DNA of 64,000 bases from JAICKN01 sp036489565 (GCA_036489565.1 DASXFN010000060.1:50948-114947), one strand, 5' to 3'. Shown: positions 24,399-33,325, numbered from the stretch's first letter. A program made the numbers and translations. The notes: generated by a model from the sequence alone, not told the origin.

Positions 24399-25631
24399 AT
24401 GGCCACAGCAAGCATCACAAAACGCGGCAATACGAAGCGAAGCGCTTCGCCGAAGAAGCCCGTTGGCCGCTTCGGCGCTTACGGCGGGCGCTACGTTCCT
24501 GAAACTCTGATGGCCGCGCTGGCTGAACTGGAAGGCGCTTACGAGAAAGCGAAAAAAGACCGCAAGTTCCAAGCGCGTTTGACGGAACTCTTGCAGACCT
24601 TTGCCGGGCGCCCCACGCCTCTGTTTTTCGCGCAGCGCCTGACGAAAGAATTAGGCGGCGCCAAGATTTATCTAAAACGCGAAGACCTTCTGCACACGGG
24701 CGCGCACAAAATCAACAACTGCCTGGGCCAGGCATTGCTGGTGCAGCGCATGAGTAAGCGGCGCATTATCGCGGAAACCGGCGCGGGGCAGCATGGAGTA
24801 GCCACGGCGACTGTCTGCGCGCTCTTTGGCTTTGAGTGCGTGGTGTACATGGGCACCGAAGACATGCGACGGCAGGAACTCAACGTCTTCCGCATGAGAC
24901 TGCTTGGCGCTGAGGTCCGAGGCGTCGAGTCCGGCTCGCGCACTTTGAAAGACGCCATCAATGAAGCGTTGCGCGACTGGGTCACCAACGTCCGCACTAC
25001 GCATTACCTGCTTGGCAGCGTGCTCGGCCCGCATCCTTATCCGACCATGGTGCGCGATTTTCATCGCGTGATTGGCCAGGAGGCCCGCAAGCAGATCATG
25101 AAAGCTGAGGGCAAATTGCCCTCCATGATCATTGCCTGCGTCGGCGGCGGTTCGAACGCCATTGGCATTTTCCATGAATTCCTCCGCGACAAAAAAGTAA
25201 AACTGGTAGGCGTTGAGGCGGGCGGGCGCGGCAACAAACTTGGCGAACACGCCGCGCGTTTTAAGGGCGGCTTGCCGGGAGTGCTGCAAGGGACTTACTC
25301 GTATGTTTTGCAAGATAATGCCGGTCAGATTGCGTTGACGCACTCCGTTTCAGCTGGACTTGACTACCCGTCCATTGGTCCAGAGCATGCATGGCTGAAC
25401 GATATTGGCCGCGCGGAATACGTAGCCGCATCGGATGCCGAAGCCTTGGACGCCTGCAAGCGACTATCACGCACGGAAGGAATTATTCCGGCGCTGGAGT
25501 CTTCGCACGCCGTTGCTGAAGCCATAAAGCGCGCCCCGAAAATGAAGAAGTCCGACGTGCTTGTCGTGAACATCTCCGGACGCGGCGACAAAGACATCGG
25601 CATTCTGCGGGAGAACCTGGACTTAGGCTGA
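24399..25631 (+). CDS. trpB: Tryptophan synthase beta chain
   Basis: The protein has 410 residues. A ~20-residue basic extension precedes FGAYGGRYVPETLM. The PLP lysine is in HTGAHKINN, followed by ETGAGQHGVATATVCALFG, the phosphate loop CVGGGSNAIGIF, and EGIIPALESSHA. It joins indole with serine to give tryptophan. It is a TrpB1-type protein, expected to complex with TrpA, whose gene begins 8 bp downstream. Confidence 0.95.
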   Translation: MATASITKRGNTKRSASPKKPVGRFGAYGGRYVPETLMAALAELEGAYEKAKKDRKFQARLTELLQTFAGRPTPLFFAQRLTKELGGAKIYLKREDLLHTGAHKINNCLGQALLVQRMSKRRIIAETGAGQHGVATATVCALFGFECVVYMGTEDMRRQELNVFRMRLLGAEVRGVESGSRTLKDAINEALRDWVTNVRTTHYLLGSVLGPHPYPTMVRDFHRVIGQEARKQIMKAEGKLPSMIIACVGGGSNAIGIFHEFLRDKKVKLVGVEAGGRGNKLGEHAARFKGGLPGVLQGTYSYVLQDNAGQIALTHSVSAGLDYPSIGPEHAWLNDIGRAEYVAASDAEALDACKRLSRTEGIIPALESSHAVAEAIKRAPKMKKSDVLVVNISGRGDKDIGILRENLDLG

Positions 25632-25639
25632 CCGGACCC

Positions 25640-26395
25640 ATGGCCCTCAATTTCACTCGTAAACCGTCACTTGTCGCCTATGTCACTTGCGGCGATCCGG
25701 ATCTCGCCACCACGCGCGACATCATCCTCGCCGCCATTGATGCAGGCGCGGGCGTGATTGAACTCGGCGTTCCTTTCAGCGATCCACTGGCTGACGGTCC
25801 CGTTATCCAGCGCGCCAGCGAACGCGCCCTGAAGCATGGAACTTCTCTGGAAGATGTTTTGCGCGTTGCTGCGGACATTCGCAAGCGCTCCGACGTGGGA
25901 CTCATCATCTTTACGTATTTAAATCCCGTTGTGCGCATGGGACTGGCGAAATTCGCGGATGTGGCCAAAGCTTCCGGCGTGGACGGCGCCTTGATCACGG
26001 ACCTGCCGGTGGAAGAAGCGGATGATTATCTTCGCGAGATGCGGCAGCGCGGCCTGGCAACCGTTTTTCTGGCTGCTCCCACCAGCACCGATCAGCGGCT
26101 CAAGCTCATTGGCCAGGTCTCTACAGGATTTGTGTACGCGGTTTCGCGCACCGGAGTGACGGGTGCACGCAAGCAATTGACCGAAGATGCGCAGAATCTG
26201 GTGCGCCGTTTGCGAAAATTCACCAGGCTGCCCATTGCCGTGGGCTTCGGGATTTCGAATCATGAACAGTTCGCGGCGGTGGCCAAATTCGCGGACGCCG
26301 GCGTGGTAGGCAGCGCGATTGTCGAAACCATTGAACACAATCCGGGCAAAGAAGCCGAATCTGTGGCACAATTTGTGAACCAGCTTTTTCTGTAG
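25640..26395 (+). CDS. trpA: Tryptophan synthase alpha chain
   Basis: The protein has 251 residues. Catalytic Glu is in VIELGVPFSDPLADGPVIQ; catalytic Asp is in the DGALITDLPVEEADDY section; then VYAVSRTGVTGAR and GFGISNHEQ phosphate-binding loops. It cleaves indole-3-glycerol phosphate and channels indole to TrpB. It closes the trpCFBA block; 102 bp separate it from the chorismate mutase gene. Confidence 0.95.
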   Translation: MALNFTRKPSLVAYVTCGDPDLATTRDIILAAIDAGAGVIELGVPFSDPLADGPVIQRASERALKHGTSLEDVLRVAADIRKRSDVGLIIFTYLNPVVRMGLAKFADVAKASGVDGALITDLPVEEADDYLREMRQRGLATVFLAAPTSTDQRLKLIGQVSTGFVYAVSRTGVTGARKQLTEDAQNLVRRLRKFTRLPIAVGFGISNHEQFAAVAKFADAGVVGSAIVETIEHNPGKEAESVAQFVNQLFL

Positions 26396-26497
26396 CTCTC
26401 AGCCTTCCGTTGGATAAAGATCAGGCTTGTGGACGGTTTGTCCCGCATGTGCCCGTTTCTAATCAATTGCCGCGGATGATCTGAGGTATGAACGCGC

Positions 26498-26818
26498 ATG
26501 GACATCGCAGACTGGCGTAAGCAAATTGACGAGATTGACCGCAAACTGGTGGAGCTGATTAATCAGCGGGCGAAGGCGGCCCATGAAATCGGCAAGCTGA
26601 AAGGCAAGGCCGCCATGCCAATTTATGAGCCCGACCGTGAGAATTTGGTCTTCAGCAATGTTTGCGCGCTGAATCACGGCCCGCTCGCGGATGCGGATTT
26701 GCTGCGAGTTTATGAACGGCTGATTGACGTAATGCGGCAAATCCAGAAAGAGGAGATCGCGCCGGACGCCGCCGAAGATCTCGGCGCGACGGAATTGGAC
26801 TCACAGGTCGACGATTGA
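26498..26818 (+). CDS. aroQ: Chorismate mutase, AroQ type
   Basis: The protein has 106 residues. The all-helical AroQ domain is clear: WRKQIDEIDRKLVELINQR (conserved Arg), AKAAHEIGKLKG (Arg/Lys site), and the last helix DLLRVYERLIDVMRQIQ. It turns chorismate into prephenate. It stands alone rather than fused to DAHP synthase or prephenate dehydratase. The DAHP synthase gene follows 48 bp downstream and prephenate dehydrogenase after that, so the products act in consecutive or branch steps. Confidence 0.9.
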   Translation: MDIADWRKQIDEIDRKLVELINQRAKAAHEIGKLKGKAAMPIYEPDRENLVFSNVCALNHGPLADADLLRVYERLIDVMRQIQKEEIAPDAAEDLGATELDSQVDD

Positions 26819-26866
26819 ACTACATGTTTGATCGTCGTTCCATAAAGAACGGCCACTAAAAATCTT

Positions 26867-27886
26867 ATGATCGTTGCAATGCTGGATACGGCAACCACGG
26901 AACAGATTCAGGACGTCATCGAACACCTGGTGCGGATGGGTTTCTCCGTGCACCGCACGACGGGCGTGCGGCAAACAATTTTGGCCGCCGTCGGCGCGCG
27001 CATAGATTTTGACGTCCGCAACCTGGAAGTGCTGTCTGGCGTCGAGCACGTTCACCGCATCAGCGCGCCCTATAAGCTGGTCGGTCGCTCTTTCCGGCCC
27101 GAGGGAACCATTGTTCAGTTCAAGAATGGCGTAAAGATTGGCGGCGATGAAGTCATTGTGATCGCCGGGCCCTGCTCCGTGGAATCACGTGAGCAGCTTT
27201 TCACCGTTACCGAGCAGATTGCCAAGGCAGGCGCCCGCGCCCTTCGCGGCGGCGCGTTTAAGCCACGTTCTTCACCGTATTCATTTCAAGGGTTGGGGCT
27301 GGAAGGCCTCAAATTGCTCCGCGAGGCCGGAGACAAGTTCGGCGTGCTGGTTGTCAGCGAGGTCATGGAAATCTCGCAAATTGAGCTCATGCTGCCCTAT
27401 GTGGATATTCTTCAAGTGGGCGCGCGCAACATGCAGAATTTCAACCTGCTACGCGAGTTGGGCAAGATTAAAAAACCGATTCTGCTGAAGCGCGGCATTG
27501 CGGCCACCATTGAAGAGTTGCTGCTCTCCGCCGAATACATTATGGCTGGCGGAAACTACGATGTAATCCTGTGCGAGCGCGGCATTCGCACCTTCGAAAC
27601 CTACACCCGCAACACGATGGACATTTGCGCGATCCCGGTTGTCCACAAGCTTTCGCACTTGCCGGTCGCCGCCGATCCTTCGCACGGCACGGGCCTGCGC
27701 GACAAGGTCGCTCCCATGGCGCGGGCCTCGGTTGCAGCGGGCACTGATGTCTTGCTGATTGAAGTCCATCACGACCCAGACAAAGCTCTTTCCGACGGCG
27801 CACAGTCGCTATATCCAGAGCAGTTCTCCAAGCTTATGGATGAGTTGCGCATGATCGCTCCCGCCGTGGGACGGAAGATCGCTTAG
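26867..27886 (+). CDS. aroF: 3-deoxy-7-phosphoheptulonate synthase (DAHP synthase, type I beta)
   Basis: The protein has 339 residues. The N-terminal ~70 residues form a ferredoxin-like regulatory domain (MIVAMLDTATTEQIQDVIEH), as in the Thermotoga-type enzyme, where it binds Tyr/Phe. The TIM barrel follows with VIAGPCSVESREQ, RGGAFKPRSSPYSFQG, ILQVGARNMQNF, ILLKRG, YDVILCERGIRTFE and PVAADPSHGTG. It makes the first intermediate of the shikimate pathway. The intact N-terminal domain suggests feedback control. Confidence 0.93.
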   Translation: MIVAMLDTATTEQIQDVIEHLVRMGFSVHRTTGVRQTILAAVGARIDFDVRNLEVLSGVEHVHRISAPYKLVGRSFRPEGTIVQFKNGVKIGGDEVIVIAGPCSVESREQLFTVTEQIAKAGARALRGGAFKPRSSPYSFQGLGLEGLKLLREAGDKFGVLVVSEVMEISQIELMLPYVDILQVGARNMQNFNLLRELGKIKKPILLKRGIAATIEELLLSAEYIMAGGNYDVILCERGIRTFETYTRNTMDICAIPVVHKLSHLPVAADPSHGTGLRDKVAPMARASVAAGTDVLLIEVHHDPDKALSDGAQSLYPEQFSKLMDELRMIAPAVGRKIA

Positions 27887-27893
27887 GATTTTC

Positions 27894-28022
27894 TCACCAC
27901 AGAGGCACGGAGACGCGGAGATAAATCAAATGAAAAATCCCGCATGCCGGTTCATTTCGTGCTTTAAATCCATGTTTTTATTTTCAAAAGGTTTCCTCTG
28001 TGCCTCCGTGTCTCCGTGGTGA
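27894..28022. repeat. Long inverted repeat between aroF and tyrA
   Basis: The arms CACCACAGAGGCACGGAG (from 27896) and CTCTGTGCCTCCGTG...CCGTGGTG (to 28022) are nearly complementary over about 27 bp, with ~75 bp of AT-rich sequence between. The same family, with differing centre, lies at 34729-34850. It is a dispersed palindromic repeat rather than an operon-specific signal. Confidence 0.6.
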
Positions 28023-28028
28023 AATTTC

Positions 28029-28925
28029 ATGTCCATTCGCCAAATCACCATCATCGGTACAGGACTCGTCGGCGGTTCGCTCGGGCTTGCGCTTAAAAAA
28101 TATGGATTCAAAGGCCGAATTGTCGGCTGCGACCGCGCTCCAGTATTAGAACGCGCCAAAAATGAGGGTGCGATTGATGAGGCCCACACCAATCCTTCTG
28201 ATGCCGCTCGCAACAGCCAAGTCATTGTGCTGGCCACGCCGGTAGGCGGCATTATTGAAATGATCGGCCTGCTGGGGCCCTCGCTTCCTCCCAAGACATT
28301 GCTTACCGACGTGGGCAGCACAAAAGCGGAAGTACTCGCCGCTGCCGCTAAAGTTTTTGGAAAAGACGCCGGGCAGCGCTTTCTCGCCGGACATCCTATG
28401 GCGGGCAAAGAGCAGTGCGGCATGGAGCACGCTGATCCGGATTTGTTTCAGGGGGCGGCGTGGTTTTTTTCGCCTTCACGCGGTCAGGATATCTACGGCG
28501 GGCTGAGCGGCGAATTCGTCGAGCTGGTCTCGGCGATTGGGGCGCGGACTGCCTGCATGGACGCGGCCGAGCACGACAAGCTCTGCGCCTGGATCAGTCA
28601 CCTGCCGCAAATGATCTCCACCGCGCTCGCGGCCGCGCTGGTGGATGAATATGGCGAACAAGCGCCGTTACTCGAAGCCGGAGGCCGCGCCCTTCGCGAG
28701 ATGACGCGCATCGCGGGCAGCCCATATTCCATGTGGCGCGATATCGCGCTTACCAACAAAGCCAACCTTCAGGATGCTCTCCTGAAACTGGAACAGCGGC
28801 TGGCGCATATCCGCGAGAATCTGGATACGCGGGAGCTGGCCATGGAATTTGAGAAGGCACATCACCTGAAGAAGATGGTTCCGCGCAAGCGCCAGGAACT
28901 GCCAAAACCGGATTCAGGGAAATAA
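28029..28925 (+). CDS. tyrA: Prephenate dehydrogenase
   Basis: The protein has 298 residues. The N-terminal Rossmann motif is ITIIGTGLVGGSLGLALKKYG; later come VIVLATPVGGI, LLTDVGSTKAEV, the catalytic His segment FLAGHPMAGKEQCGMEHA, and the helical C-terminal dimerisation half (HDKLCAWISHLPQMIST). It oxidises and decarboxylates prephenate (or arogenate) towards tyrosine. It is the last plus-strand gene of the aromatic block, 142 bp after aroF across an inverted repeat. Confidence 0.92.
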   Translation: MSIRQITIIGTGLVGGSLGLALKKYGFKGRIVGCDRAPVLERAKNEGAIDEAHTNPSDAARNSQVIVLATPVGGIIEMIGLLGPSLPPKTLLTDVGSTKAEVLAAAAKVFGKDAGQRFLAGHPMAGKEQCGMEHADPDLFQGAAWFFSPSRGQDIYGGLSGEFVELVSAIGARTACMDAAEHDKLCAWISHLPQMISTALAAALVDEYGEQAPLLEAGGRALREMTRIAGSPYSMWRDIALTNKANLQDALLKLEQRLAHIRENLDTRELAMEFEKAHHLKKMVPRKRQELPKPDSGK

Positions 28926-28983
28926 AGAACTGTAACTTGGCGAATCCGCTCGGGCGAAAAAGAGACCGCAAGCCGAAACTTCC

Positions 28984-29589
28984 TTACGACACGCCATCAT
29001 CTCCAAAAATCTCCGCGGTGAAGCTTTCCAGCGTGGCCCCTGTCTTCCAGGCATCCGGCGGAAGTCCAGCCTTCAGGCATGTCTGTTCCAGAAAAGTAGT
29101 CCTTTCCCAGCCGTGTTCGACGGGCACCTGCGGTAGAAGCACGCCGCGTTTTCCGGCGCGACTCACGAGCAATCCATGCATGCCGACTTCGACTTGTTCG
29201 GGAGCAATTGGGGTGAGAACAGAAAGTATGCTGAGAGATACTTTTAACCTGGAACCCTCCGAAGGCGTGACCGCCGGAAAGCGTGGATCGTCAAATGCCG
29301 CGCCACGCGCCGTCTCCGCGACCGTTTGCAGCAGAGGCGTCAGCGGGAAGACGTAACCCACGCAACCGCGAAGCTGGCCGTCCAGGTAGAGCGTGCAGAA
29401 CGCACCGCGCTTTTCCGTCAGATGGTCCGTTGCCGGACCCAAAGAAAGAGCGCGCCCTTCCAGCGCGCAAGCAATGGAATGATGCGCCAACTCCAACAGG
29501 AGCCTGCGCTCTTCCCGGGAAAACTCAGGCTCGGAAAACTCGCGCCCGGAATTCTCATTTTTCCAGAAGTTTGGCAACGGGGACATCAT
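28984..29589 (-). CDS. AMMECR1-domain protein (AmmeMemoRadiSam system protein A family)
   Basis: The protein has 201 residues. The AMMECR1 signature is present: KRGAFCTLYLDGQLRGCVG, then AAFDDPRFPAVTP and LKVSLSILSVLTPI, and GVLLPQVPVEHGWERTTFLEQTC near the end. The domain often occurs with a MEMO-family protein and a radical SAM enzyme; neither partner is in the window. Its reading frame begins 35 bp before the pgsA stop, so translation is probably coupled. A slightly later start would shrink the overlap. Confidence 0.8.
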   Translation of the reverse strand: MMSPLPNFWKNENSGREFSEPEFSREERRLLLELAHHSIACALEGRALSLGPATDHLTEKRGAFCTLYLDGQLRGCVGYVFPLTPLLQTVAETARGAAFDDPRFPAVTPSEGSRLKVSLSILSVLTPIAPEQVEVGMHGLLVSRAGKRGVLLPQVPVEHGWERTTFLEQTCLKAGLPPDAWKTGATLESFTAEIFGDDGVS

Positions 29590-30220
29590 GCTTCCTCCGC
29601 CGGCTCAGCACGAAGGCGCGGCGGCGGCGCTTCTCCGCGCTGCGGTCAATCTTCGACCAGAAAGCGACGAAGTAGTCTATGGCGGAAACCAGCGACAGCA
29701 CCACCATGAACCAGATGGCGAGAAATGCGATCCAGTGAACGGGAAAAATATAGTTCTTTCCGATCGGCCATTCCGTCCAGCGATGATCAAGGATGACGGC
29801 GACGACGGCGACGATCTGGACGACCATCTTGAACTTGCCCAGTTCGCTCGCCTCAATCGTGAACCCTTCCGACGCAGCGATGGAGCGCAGACCGCTCACC
29901 AGAAACTCGCGTCCAATAATAACGACGGCCACCCATGCGGGGACCAGCCGGGGATTCAGTTGCACCAGGCTGATGAAGGCCGCCGCAATGAACAGCTTGT
30001 CGGCTAGCGGATCAAGCAGCATACCCATGGTGGTGATCTGGCCGCGCTTGCGGGCAAGGTAGCCGTCAATGCCATCGGTGATGGAAGCGGCGATGAACAG
30101 CGCCGAAGCCAGCAGTTCTTTTTCCCCATTGGCGCTGGGGAAGTGATTGCTCAAAAGTATCCACATCAGCAGCGGGATGCTGAAGATTCGGGTAAGCGTG
30201 ATGGAGTTGGGAAGGTTCAC
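29555..30220 (-). CDS. pgsA: CDP-diacylglycerol-glycerol-3-phosphate 3-phosphatidyltransferase
   Basis: The protein has 221 residues from a GTG start. The CDP-alcohol phosphotransferase motif DGx2ARx8Gx3Dx3D is complete (TDGIDGYLARKRGQITTMG, then MLLDPLADK). Several membrane helices follow. It makes phosphatidylglycerol phosphate, the precursor of PG and cardiolipin. The C-terminus is extended by a basic tail (RSAEKRRRRAF...). That tail is encoded where the next gene starts, so the last ~12 codons are read in two frames. Confidence 0.88.
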   Translation of the reverse strand: MNLPNSITLTRIFSIPLLMWILLSNHFPSANGEKELLASALFIAASITDGIDGYLARKRGQITTMGMLLDPLADKLFIAAAFISLVQLNPRLVPAWVAVVIIGREFLVSGLRSIAASEGFTIEASELGKFKMVVQIVAVVAVILDHRWTEWPIGKNYIFPVHWIAFLAIWFMVVLSLVSAIDYFVAFWSKIDRSAEKRRRRAFVLSRRRKHDVPVAKLLEK

Positions 30221-30316
30221 CGCAAAGTACGCCCCGGGCCAAACGCGCGGCCCTCTGCTTGGGATTATCCTCTACGCTGAATCAGGAAAGCAATGGCGGG
30301 ATAAAACGGGCCTACA

Positions 30317-30347
30317 AGAAAAAAGCGGCAGGGATCGCCCGCCGCTT
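30317..30347 (-). terminator. Terminator of the HU gene
   Basis: On the minus strand AAGCGGC (30347-30341) pairs with GCCGCTT (30329-30323) around an 11-base loop, followed by a run of six T. It lies about 20 bp past the HU stop. Confidence 0.7.
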
Positions 30348-30365
30348 GATCTATCGCAAATCCGC

Positions 30366-30647
30366 TTATTTCCCGCGATTTACGGCTTTTTTCAGTTCCG
30401 CGCCAGCGGTAAACTTTGCCACCCGGCGTGCGGCAATCTTTATGGTTGCCCCGGTCTGCGGATTCCGGCCATTGCGGGCCTTTCTCTGCGAGATCGAGAA
30501 GGTTCCAAAACCAATCAGGGCTACGCGGTCTCCCTTTTTCAGTGCCCCGGTAATGCTATCCATGGCGGTGTCAATGGCGCTGCCCGCCTGTACTTTGCTG
30601 ATGCCCGCGCCGGACGCAATACGGTCAATCAAATCTGCTTTGTTCAT
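30366..30647 (-). CDS. hup: HU-family nucleoid protein
   Basis: The protein has 93 residues. It has the whole HU fold: MNKADLIDRIASGAGISK, the dimer helices, GFGTFSISQRKARNGRNPQTG (the DNA-embracing arm) and the C-terminal VAKFTAGAELKKAVN. It bends and compacts DNA. The ribosome site AGGAGAG is well placed before the ATG. Single-gene unit with its own terminator. Confidence 0.93.
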   Translation of the reverse strand: MNKADLIDRIASGAGISKVQAGSAIDTAMDSITGALKKGDRVALIGFGTFSISQRKARNGRNPQTGATIKIAARRVAKFTAGAELKKAVNRGK

Positions 30648-31105
30648 CGCTTTGTCTCTCTCCTGGCAGGTTCCACGTCTCTCGCATAAGGGGAGTAGAT
30701 TTTAAGCGAGGCGGAAACCCGGCGGCACCATTTAGCTCCGCTATTCGATGAAAGTCAACTGTGAAAATCCGCGCTGGATGCCGAGTTTGGGTCACAGCGA
30801 AGTTTGGAGAGAAGTTAAGGACCTAAATTTCTCCAACTTCGTACGGTGTGCTCCAGCGCTCCACAGGTTCTTCACAGGCTTACGGGCACAGTCCACTGTC
30901 ATACTGAGCGGAACAGATCATACGCGAGCGCATGATCTGTAGAGTCGAAGCATCCCTACGTTAAGTACTACGCGTGAAGCAATTTTGGTTTGACCAGCGC
31001 GTCGTCGGATCCACAAACTTCCTCTGGAGCCGTGACGACTGTAGGGATGTTTCGACTGCGCATTGCTTCGCAAAGCGAAGCAATGCTCCGCTCAACATGA
31101 CAAGA
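30648..31105. other. 458-bp intergenic region with paired palindromic repeats
   Basis: No gene is supported. The main content is two copies of one repeat in opposite orientation (30898-30959 and 31041-31101). The segment from 30648 to 30895 should contain the HU promoter but no clear -35/-10 pair was picked. Confidence 0.4.
30898..31101. repeat. Pair of inverted REP-like elements
   Basis: Copy 1 (30898-30959) runs GTCATACTGAGCGGA ... TCGAAGCATCCCTAC; copy 2 (31041-31101) is its reverse complement with two or three changes in the arms. The centres differ in sequence, but each is itself a hairpin (CAGATCAT/ATGATCTG in copy 1; GCATTGCTTCG/CGAAGCAATGC in copy 2). Matched arms with compensatory stems are typical of mobilised REP elements. 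Confidence 0.65.
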
Positions 31106-32095
31106 CTAGCGGTTCACCAGACTCATCATGTGCTCTGGATAGCGCTGGCCGGCGGCGGCGCCGGAAGGGAACACAGCGTCAATCTGGTGCAGGTCTTCCT
31201 TGGTCAATTTCACACCTAAAGCTCCTACGTTTTCTTCCAGGTATTTCCGGCGTTTGGTGCCGGGAATCGGGACCAGATCTTCTCCCTGCGCCAGCACCCA
31301 CGCCAGCGCGAGTTGAGCGGGGGTGCAGCCTTTTTCCTTCGCAATCCCCCGGATACTGCCCACCAGGTCCAGGTTCTTCTGGAAATTCTCGCCCTGAAAG
31401 CGTGGAGAAAACCGCCGGTAATCGTCCGCCGGAAAATCTTCAAACGTCTTGAATTGTCCGGTCAGGAAGCCTCGCCCCAGTGGACTATAAGGCACCAGGC
31501 TAATTCCCAGCTCACGGCAGGTGGCAAGAATTTCGCCCTCCGGATCGCGTGTCCACAATGAATATTCGCTCTGCAATGCGGTAATGGGATGGACTTTCAC
31601 TGCCCGGCGGAGCGTCTGCGCACTGGCTTCAGAAAGGCCAAGGTAGCGTACCTTCCCTTCCTTCACCAGCTCCGCCATAGCTCCAACGGTTTCTTCAATT
31701 GGTGTATCGGGATCCACGCGGTGCTGGTAGTACAAGTCAATGGTTTCGATTCCCAGCCGCTTCAGGCTTGCGTCACATGACTTGCGAACATACTCCGGCT
31801 TGCCGTTGATTCCGCGAGCCTGTGGATTACTGGGATCGCGCACAATGCCAAACTTCGTCGCCAGAAAAACCTTGTCGCGCTTGCCCTGGATGGCCTTACC
31901 GACCAGTTCCTCGTTTTTGTGCGGCCCGTAAACGTCGGCGGTGTCGAGAAAATTGATGCCAAGCTCCAGCGCACGATGGATCGTGGCGATGGATTCTTTG
32001 TCGTCACGGCCAGAATAAAATTCGGACATACCCATGCAGCCAAGACCGAGGGCAGACACTGTAGGACCATTTTTGCCAAGCTTGCGGAATTCCAC
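31106..32095 (-). CDS. Aldo/keto reductase
   Basis: The protein has 329 residues from a GTG with GAGGAG seven bases upstream. It has the AKR signature set: GLGCMGMSEFY, FLDTADVYGPHKNEELVG (catalytic Asp/Tyr), VFLATKFG (catalytic Lys), IDLYYQHRVDPDTPIEE (catalytic His) and VPIPGTKR for NADPH binding. It resembles the AKR13/YajO-like group that reduces aldehydes. The physiological substrate cannot be told. Confidence 0.88.
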   Translation of the reverse strand: MEFRKLGKNGPTVSALGLGCMGMSEFYSGRDDKESIATIHRALELGINFLDTADVYGPHKNEELVGKAIQGKRDKVFLATKFGIVRDPSNPQARGINGKPEYVRKSCDASLKRLGIETIDLYYQHRVDPDTPIEETVGAMAELVKEGKVRYLGLSEASAQTLRRAVKVHPITALQSEYSLWTRDPEGEILATCRELGISLVPYSPLGRGFLTGQFKTFEDFPADDYRRFSPRFQGENFQKNLDLVGSIRGIAKEKGCTPAQLALAWVLAQGEDLVPIPGTKRRKYLEENVGALGVKLTKEDLHQIDAVFPSGAAAGQRYPEHMMSLVNR

Positions 32096-32238
32096 TTTAA
32101 AGCTCCTCTTATTCGTAGTAGGGAATCAGAATCAAAAATTAAATCCTTCGTAGCATCCCCACTATCTTATAGACGCGGATTCGTAAGGGTGCGATTCGGA
32201 ATCTCCCAGTCCGCTCCCAGATTGCAGGAGACTGTTGG

Positions 32239-32757
32239 ATGAGCCAAGTTCCCAGGTGGTTTGAACGTAAATTTGATTTGTCATTCCCGGCGGAAATGTA
32301 CCCTAACTTATGCGCTCGCCTACGCGGAACACCAGCCCGCATCGAAGAGCTAGCGCGCTCCATTCCGCGTGAAATTCTCGTGCGCAAAGCAGGAGAAAGC
32401 TGGTCAGCACAGGAAAACGCCGGCCATCTTTTTGATCTGGAACACTTGTGGCTGGCGCGGACCGAAGATTATGTGAACGGATCTGAAACGCTTACCGCAA
32501 CCGACCTTGCCAATCGCAAAACCGGAGAAGCCAATTACAACGCGCGGCGCATAGAGGACATTCTGGCCGACTTTCGCAAGACAAGGAATAAGCTGATGCA
32601 ACGGCTCGAAGGATTGGAAGCAAATTTATATACCCGCACTGCACTTCATCCCCGGCTCAAGACGCCGATGCGGCTGGTGGACCATCTATATTTTGTCGCC
32701 GAGCACGATGACCATCACCTGGCGTGCATCTGGAAATTGGCGCAGCCAAGGGAATAA
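32239..32757 (+). CDS. DinB-family protein
   Basis: The protein has 172 residues. The four-helix DinB/DUF664 fold is indicated by SWSAQENAGHLFDLEHLW with the first metal His, and by HLYFVAEHDDHHLACIWKL with the remaining His pair. Family members are metal-dependent thiol transferases or have unknown functions. Divergent from the aldo/keto reductase, with 143 bp between starts. Confidence 0.75.
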   Translation: MSQVPRWFERKFDLSFPAEMYPNLCARLRGTPARIEELARSIPREILVRKAGESWSAQENAGHLFDLEHLWLARTEDYVNGSETLTATDLANRKTGEANYNARRIEDILADFRKTRNKLMQRLEGLEANLYTRTALHPRLKTPMRLVDHLYFVAEHDDHHLACIWKLAQPRE

Positions 32758-32793
32758 ATCTCCGCGCTCAGCCGCGAAAATCCGTGGCCGCTT

Positions 32794-33288
32794 TTATTTC
32801 GTGGAAACATCAATCACGCGAATGTCCGGATACTGCTGGTTCCAATCGGCGGAAATATGCTCCAGGGACAAGCGGAATTCCCTGCTCTGCCCCGCTGTCA
32901 GCGGCAAATCCAGAAGATTGGCGAAATCGCGGTACGGCTGCGTCGAGCGCAATACTCGCACCGGAACATTTTCGGTCTGGACAATCTGGTTCAGAGAATT
33001 TTTGAAGGTCAGTTCTACCGTCGCGCCGGTCAGGCTCTTGACGCCCGCATTCGCAACATTGCCTTCAATGTAGGTGACGCTTGAGCCGATAAAATTTTCG
33101 GCAGTCATCATGTGCACGTTCGTTAGTTTAACGTTCGCGGCATATGCGGGCGGTGCGCTCGGCGGTTTTGCTTTGTCGCCGGGAAAGAGCAGAAGCGCAG
33201 CCAGCGCAGCCGCCAGCAAACAAATCGCGGCCACAATAGGAAACCACTTCCGCTTCTCGGTGGCTTGCGATTGGAGGAGGCCATCCAT
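32794..33288 (-). CDS. Membrane-anchored protein with FxLYD/DUF2393-like domain
   Basis: The protein has 164 residues. After a short cytoplasmic start there is one membrane helix (WFPIVAAICLLAAALAALLLF), a Pro/Ala linker and a beta-sandwich-like part. In it, YIEGNVANAGVKSLTGATVEL and LPLTAGQSREFRLSLEHIS fit the pattern of FxLYD or DUF2393 domains. No enzyme motif is visible. The gene precedes nothing obvious on its strand and is downstream of the TldE gene start region by 38 bp, perhaps co-transcribed with the Tld genes. Confidence 0.55.
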   Translation of the reverse strand: MDGLLQSQATEKRKWFPIVAAICLLAAALAALLLFPGDKAKPPSAPPAYAANVKLTNVHMMTAENFIGSSVTYIEGNVANAGVKSLTGATVELTFKNSLNQIVQTENVPVRVLRSTQPYRDFANLLDLPLTAGQSREFRLSLEHISADWNQQYPDIRVIDVSTK

Positions 33289-33325
33289 GGCCGTGGTTCG
33301 GGCCGTAATTTTATCGTCGGAGATT

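Noticed and set aside
27926..28423. 165-codon minus-strand frame over tyrA
   Set aside because: It is antisense to the conserved Rossmann part of tyrA and runs through the intergenic inverted repeat.
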